Shown: piece by piece, positions 5,890 to 8,370 of the stretch
How positions within the stretch are numbered: the first letter of the stretch is position 1
How the letters are laid out: the number at the start of each line of letters is the position of its first letter
Assembly (NCBI GenBank): GCA_958349055.1
Contig: CATWBO010000052.1
Coordinates: forward strand, 1 to 8,370
DNA from: an uncultured bacterium
Lineage (GTDB): Bacteria; Actinomycetota; Coriobacteriia; Coriobacteriales; Coriobacteriaceae
DNA: 8,370 nt
Direction: 5' to 3'
The notes under the pieces: generated by a model
Told to the model about the DNA's origin: nothing
What the model saw: only the letters and a program-made list of their open reading frames with translations
The model's database searches: none
Program-made: the position numbers and the translations under genes

Positions 5890-5923
5890 TGGCGGGACAG
5901 TGCACTGATGCATCGTCCCGCCA
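5890..5923 (-). terminator. Rho-independent terminator after trxB
   Basis: A 9-bp stem pairs 5890-5898 with 5915-5923. Inside it, after a mismatch and a G-U pair, TGCA (5901-5904) pairs with TGCA (5909-5912) around a 4-base loop. On the - strand it is followed by AATTTTCTTA, a usable U-rich tail. It lies 44 bases after the trxB stop codon and insulates trxB from the DUF1836 gene. Its core GGCGGGAC/GTCCCGCC is identical to that in the terminator at 5149-5190. Confidence 0.82.
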
Positions 5924-5967
5924 TTTAGTTAATTGATAGCAACCTTACATAAGATATATTATCGTAC

Positions 5968-6906
5968 TTATCCACGGAGAAATGCGTATGCGCTGGTTGC
6001 CGCTATAGCTCCGTCAGAAACGGCGGTCACAACTTGACGTAAACGCTTGGAACGGATGTCGCCAGCAGCAAATAAGCCCGGTGTACGGGTAGTCATGGAA
6101 TCATCGGTAACAATACCGCCGTCCGGCGCCAGATCGACCAGATGCTCGACAAGCTCGGTATGGGGCTGCGTGCCGGTAAAGATAAAGATGCCAAACGAGC
6201 CCGCCTCAAAGGTCTCGGTATGCGTCTCACCGGTCGCATTGTCCTTGAATGTGATCGTCGTGGGCATCGCATCACCGGAAAGCTCCACAATACTAGTTTG
6301 GTACCTAACTGAAATATTGTCCTTAGCAAGCACCTTCTGCACGACACCCTCGGGCGCACGGAACTGATCGCGGCGCAGCACGATGGTCACACTGCTGGCA
6401 ATGTCGGAAAGAAACAGCGCTTCCTCACATGCCGAATTGCCGCCACCGATCACAAACACCTGCTTGCCGCGGAAGAACATACCATCGCATGTTGCGCAAT
6501 AAGATACGCCACGACCACGATACGTATCCTCGCCAACAAAGCCAGCCGGACGCGGCGTGGCTCCCATGCACGCGATGACACTCCTTGCAGCCGTGTCGCC
6601 CATATCGTGGTGAACGGTAAACAGCGCGGAATCGGCATCGTAATCGATACCCGTCACCATACTCCATACAACCCGAGCCCCCAGGCCCTCTGCATGCTGC
6701 TGAAAACGTTCACCCAGCTCAGCACCACTTAACAGCGGAATGCCAGGGTAATTCTCAATCTCGTTGGACGTGGCAATCTGGCCACCCGACATGCCCTGCT
6801 CAATCACGGTCGTCGTCAAGTTGGCGCGCGCAGCGTAAATGGCGGCAGCATAGCCTGCGGGGCCTCCGCCGATAATCGCAACATCGATCGGTTGATCGGT
6901 AGTCAT
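5968..6906 (-). CDS. trxB: Thioredoxin reductase (NADPH)
   Basis: Flavoenzyme of 312 residues, the usual low-molecular-weight TrxB length. It reduces thioredoxin with NADPH and keeps cytoplasmic thiols reduced. The FAD-binding GGGPAGYAAAIYAA (13-26) is at the N terminus. The redox-active disulfide CATC (137-140) is followed by DGMFF. The NADPH-binding GGGNSACEEA (154-163) and the C-terminal FAD motif GLFAAGDIR (277-285) are all present. The NADPH 2'-phosphate motif, usually HRRxxxRA, reads LRRDQFRA (177-184): the arginines remain but the histidine is leucine. ATG 6906 is chosen because AGAGGA lies six bases upstream; longer readings to 6948 or 6981 run into the divergent promoter region. Divergent from the glycosyltransferase gene. 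No thioredoxin gene is in the window. Confidence 0.95.
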   Translation of the reverse strand: MTTDQPIDVAIIGGGPAGYAAAIYAARANLTTTVIEQGMSGGQIATSNEIENYPGIPLLSGAELGERFQQHAEGLGARVVWSMVTGIDYDADSALFTVHHDMGDTAARSVIACMGATPRPAGFVGEDTYRGRGVSYCATCDGMFFRGKQVFVIGGGNSACEEALFLSDIASSVTIVLRRDQFRAPEGVVQKVLAKDNISVRYQTSIVELSGDAMPTTITFKDNATGETHTETFEAGSFGIFIFTGTQPHTELVEHLVDLAPDGGIVTDDSMTTRTPGLFAAGDIRSKRLRQVVTAVSDGAIAATSAYAFLRG

Positions 6907-6955
6907 GAAGAGTCCTCTCGTAGAAACATTGACGTTCGTTGCGCTCATACCCAAA

Positions 6956-6965
6956 TTTACGTAAA
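6956..6965. promoter_or_regulatory. 10-bp palindrome in the trxB/glycosyltransferase divergent region
   Basis: TTTACGTAAA is a perfect palindrome near the middle of the 117-base region between the two divergent starts (6906 and 7024). A possible + strand -10 box, TACAAT (6982-6987), lies downstream, but no clear -35 was found for either gene. It could be an operator shared by both genes. Short AT-rich palindromes also arise by chance, so confidence is low. Confidence 0.25.
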
Positions 6966-7023
6966 CATGACACTCATGCACTACAATGATAAATCGCGTA
7001 ACAAAGCTGAAGGGGAGTTATCG

Positions 7024-8325
7024 ATGAATCAAACGCAGACGAGCAATGACGCTCCCCTGCCTATGCAAGCCACTCCCCAACCGCAGCAAAAGGCTGTTGT
7101 ACCTGCACAAAAGCCCCTCGTAACCATTGTGCATGCATCGGTTGGATCGGGCCATAAGGCCGCCGCTAACGCCATCGCGCAGGCATTTGATCTTATCCTT
7201 GGCACCAAAGGTATACCTGAGGATATCGAGATTGAAGTACTCGATATCCTCGATTTTGGACGTATTAAATTCGACGGCAATAAGACCGCGGCGTCTTTTA
7301 CCGGAGCCACGCGCCCGATTTATGACCTGACCTGGCGTTATACGTTTACAGGACATCTGCTCTGGGGCGGCGGTACGGCTTGGTCACGAATCATGTTCCC
7401 CGCCTTCAACGAATATGTCCGTACCCGCAGGCCCATAGCCGTAGTCGCAACACACATTACGGCAGCCAATGTTGCCGTGGGCGCCCGCGTCATCACGGGT
7501 ATCGATTATCCGGTCATCTGCGTACCAACGGACTATGAAGTTGAAGGTTTCTGGCCCCACAAGGACACCGATCTGTTCTGCGTGGCTAACGAATTTATGG
7601 CCGAAACGCTGCGCCCGCGCAAGGTTCCCGAGGCAAAGATCCGCATTACGGGAATCCCCATTCGAGCCGGATTCGACACCGAATACAAACGTGAGGATGA
7701 GCTGGGTAAGTTCAATCTTCCCGTAGACAAGACCGTTGTGTTGGTGATGGCCGGCGCCAGCCTACCGCAACCCTACGTGCGCTTTCGCGCAGCGATGGAG
7801 CATACGCTCCCCTTCCTTCGCAGCTTCGAGGACATGCACTTTGTCTTTTTGCCTGGCAAGGACAGGGAATACGCCACCCGTCTGAAGACACTCTTCAATG
7901 CCATGAAGCTCGAAAACGTCACGGTGCTAGACTATGTCGACGACATGGCGGCCCTCATGCACGGTTGCGACCTGGCAATCCTCAAATCGGGCGGACTCAC
8001 GGTCACCGAGTGCCTATGCGCACATCTGCCGATGATTCTGCTGGGCAAGTCCTATGGCCAGGAAAAGGCCAACACCACCATGCTCACTGGCATGGGCGCC
8101 AGCATGCATGTCACCACCGCACGAGAGCTCATCGTGACGTTGCGTCATCTCCACGATCATCCTGAGTCGCTCAAGGCACTGCTCATAAACGGCGAAGTTC
8201 TACGCCGCCCCCACGCAGCCGAAGACATAGCCATCGCAACCATGGAGCTTGCAGGCAAACCCCAAAAGCGCAAAAGAGCCTTCTGCCGCTTCTACTGGGG
8301 CGGCAAGCCAGCGCATATCCGCTAG
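7024..8325 (+). CDS. MGDG-synthase-family glycosyltransferase (GT28-type, diacylglycerol glycosyltransferase-like)
   Basis: Predicted membrane-associated GT-B enzyme of 433 residues that probably adds a sugar from a UDP-sugar to diacylglycerol, making glycolipid or a lipid anchor for wall polymers. The N-terminal MGDG-synthase domain (about 32-200) starts with VTIVHASVGSGHKAAANAI (33-51), whose GSGH loop is typical, and includes VPTD (167-170). The C-terminal donor-binding domain (about 235-400) contains LKSGGLTVTECLCAHLPMIL (320-339) and GQEKAN (345-350), the family's sugar-nucleotide signature. The first 30 residues are Pro/Gln-rich and probably disordered. The end (411-433) is rich in basic and aromatic residues (KPQKRKR, then FYWGGK), which could help it attach to the membrane. 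ATG 7024 has AGGGGAG (7011-7017) six bases upstream. Sugar and acceptor cannot be told from the sequence; processive UgtP-like activity is one option. Confidence 0.88.
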   Translation: MNQTQTSNDAPLPMQATPQPQQKAVVPAQKPLVTIVHASVGSGHKAAANAIAQAFDLILGTKGIPEDIEIEVLDILDFGRIKFDGNKTAASFTGATRPIYDLTWRYTFTGHLLWGGGTAWSRIMFPAFNEYVRTRRPIAVVATHITAANVAVGARVITGIDYPVICVPTDYEVEGFWPHKDTDLFCVANEFMAETLRPRKVPEAKIRITGIPIRAGFDTEYKREDELGKFNLPVDKTVVLVMAGASLPQPYVRFRAAMEHTLPFLRSFEDMHFVFLPGKDREYATRLKTLFNAMKLENVTVLDYVDDMAALMHGCDLAILKSGGLTVTECLCAHLPMILLGKSYGQEKANTTMLTGMGASMHVTTARELIVTLRHLHDHPESLKALLINGEVLRRPHAAEDIAIATMELAGKPQKRKRAFCRFYWGGKPAHIR

Positions 8326-8370
8326 CGTCTTTATGTCCGCTTACCTGCGGGAGGCCCCTATATATCATCC
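8326..8370 (+). other. Short tail after the glycosyltransferase gene, cut by the window end
   Basis: A small hairpin can form from CCGC (8337-8340) and GCGG (8347-8350), with a G-T pair extending it, followed by GGCCCCTATATATC. This could be part of a terminator, but the stem is short, a clean T-run is missing, and the window ends here. I see no gene start in it. Confidence 0.25.

Noticed and set aside
8326..8370. tRNA or the start of another gene at the window end
   Set aside because: No cloverleaf, CCA end or coding signal could be made out in the 45 bases available.
1..8370. CRISPR array, insertion sequence, phage or defence island
   Set aside because: No spaced direct repeats, transposase, integrase or toxin-antitoxin genes were found; the genes are mostly core functions.

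Overview
The window reads as an ordinary, gene-dense chromosomal segment from a fairly GC-rich actinobacterium. The gene order pgsA-like / GarA-like FHA protein / FtsR-like MerR regulator is a known actinobacterial arrangement. A PcsB/CwlO-type NlpC/P60 hydrolase, a DUF1836 regulator and an MGDG-synthase-type glycosyltransferase give it a Firmicute-like flavour as well. Together these suggest the class Coriobacteriia, for example a Collinsella-like gut anaerobe. That placement is inference from gene content and order; no marker gene such as 16S rRNA is present.

Layout. Positions 1-278 are non-coding. They hold a long imperfect inverted repeat (94-150) and a good promoter (214-242). From 279 to 4097 five genes run on the + strand with small gaps: a CDP-alcohol phosphatidyltransferase, a GarA/OdhI-like FHA protein, an FtsR-like MerR regulator, adenine phosphoribosyltransferase and a secreted coiled-coil NlpC/P60 peptidase. 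A stem-loop terminator closes this group at about 4122-4159. A compact regulatory region (4171-4249) then precedes a DegV-family fatty-acid-binding protein (+). The DegV gene converges on a DUF1836 regulator (-), and a strong stem-loop lies between them. Next come thioredoxin reductase (-) with its own terminator and, divergently from it, an MGDG-synthase-like glycosyltransferase (+) that ends just before the window edge.

How the genes work together. The first block combines membrane phospholipid synthesis, a kinase-controlled FHA switch, a division-linked transcription factor, purine salvage and a cell-wall hydrolase, so it looks like a growth and cell-envelope operon. The second part has lipid handling (DegV, glycolipid glycosyltransferase) and thiol redox balance (TrxB). 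The most interesting non-coding signal is a perfect 16-bp inverted repeat ahead of degV. Part of it recurs, at 14 of 15 bases, in the promoter region of the convergent DUF1836 gene, which suggests that this regulator controls both itself and degV.

No tRNA, rRNA, CRISPR array, insertion sequence or phage gene was seen. Several start codons were moved from the longest possible reading to positions supported by ribosome binding sites.
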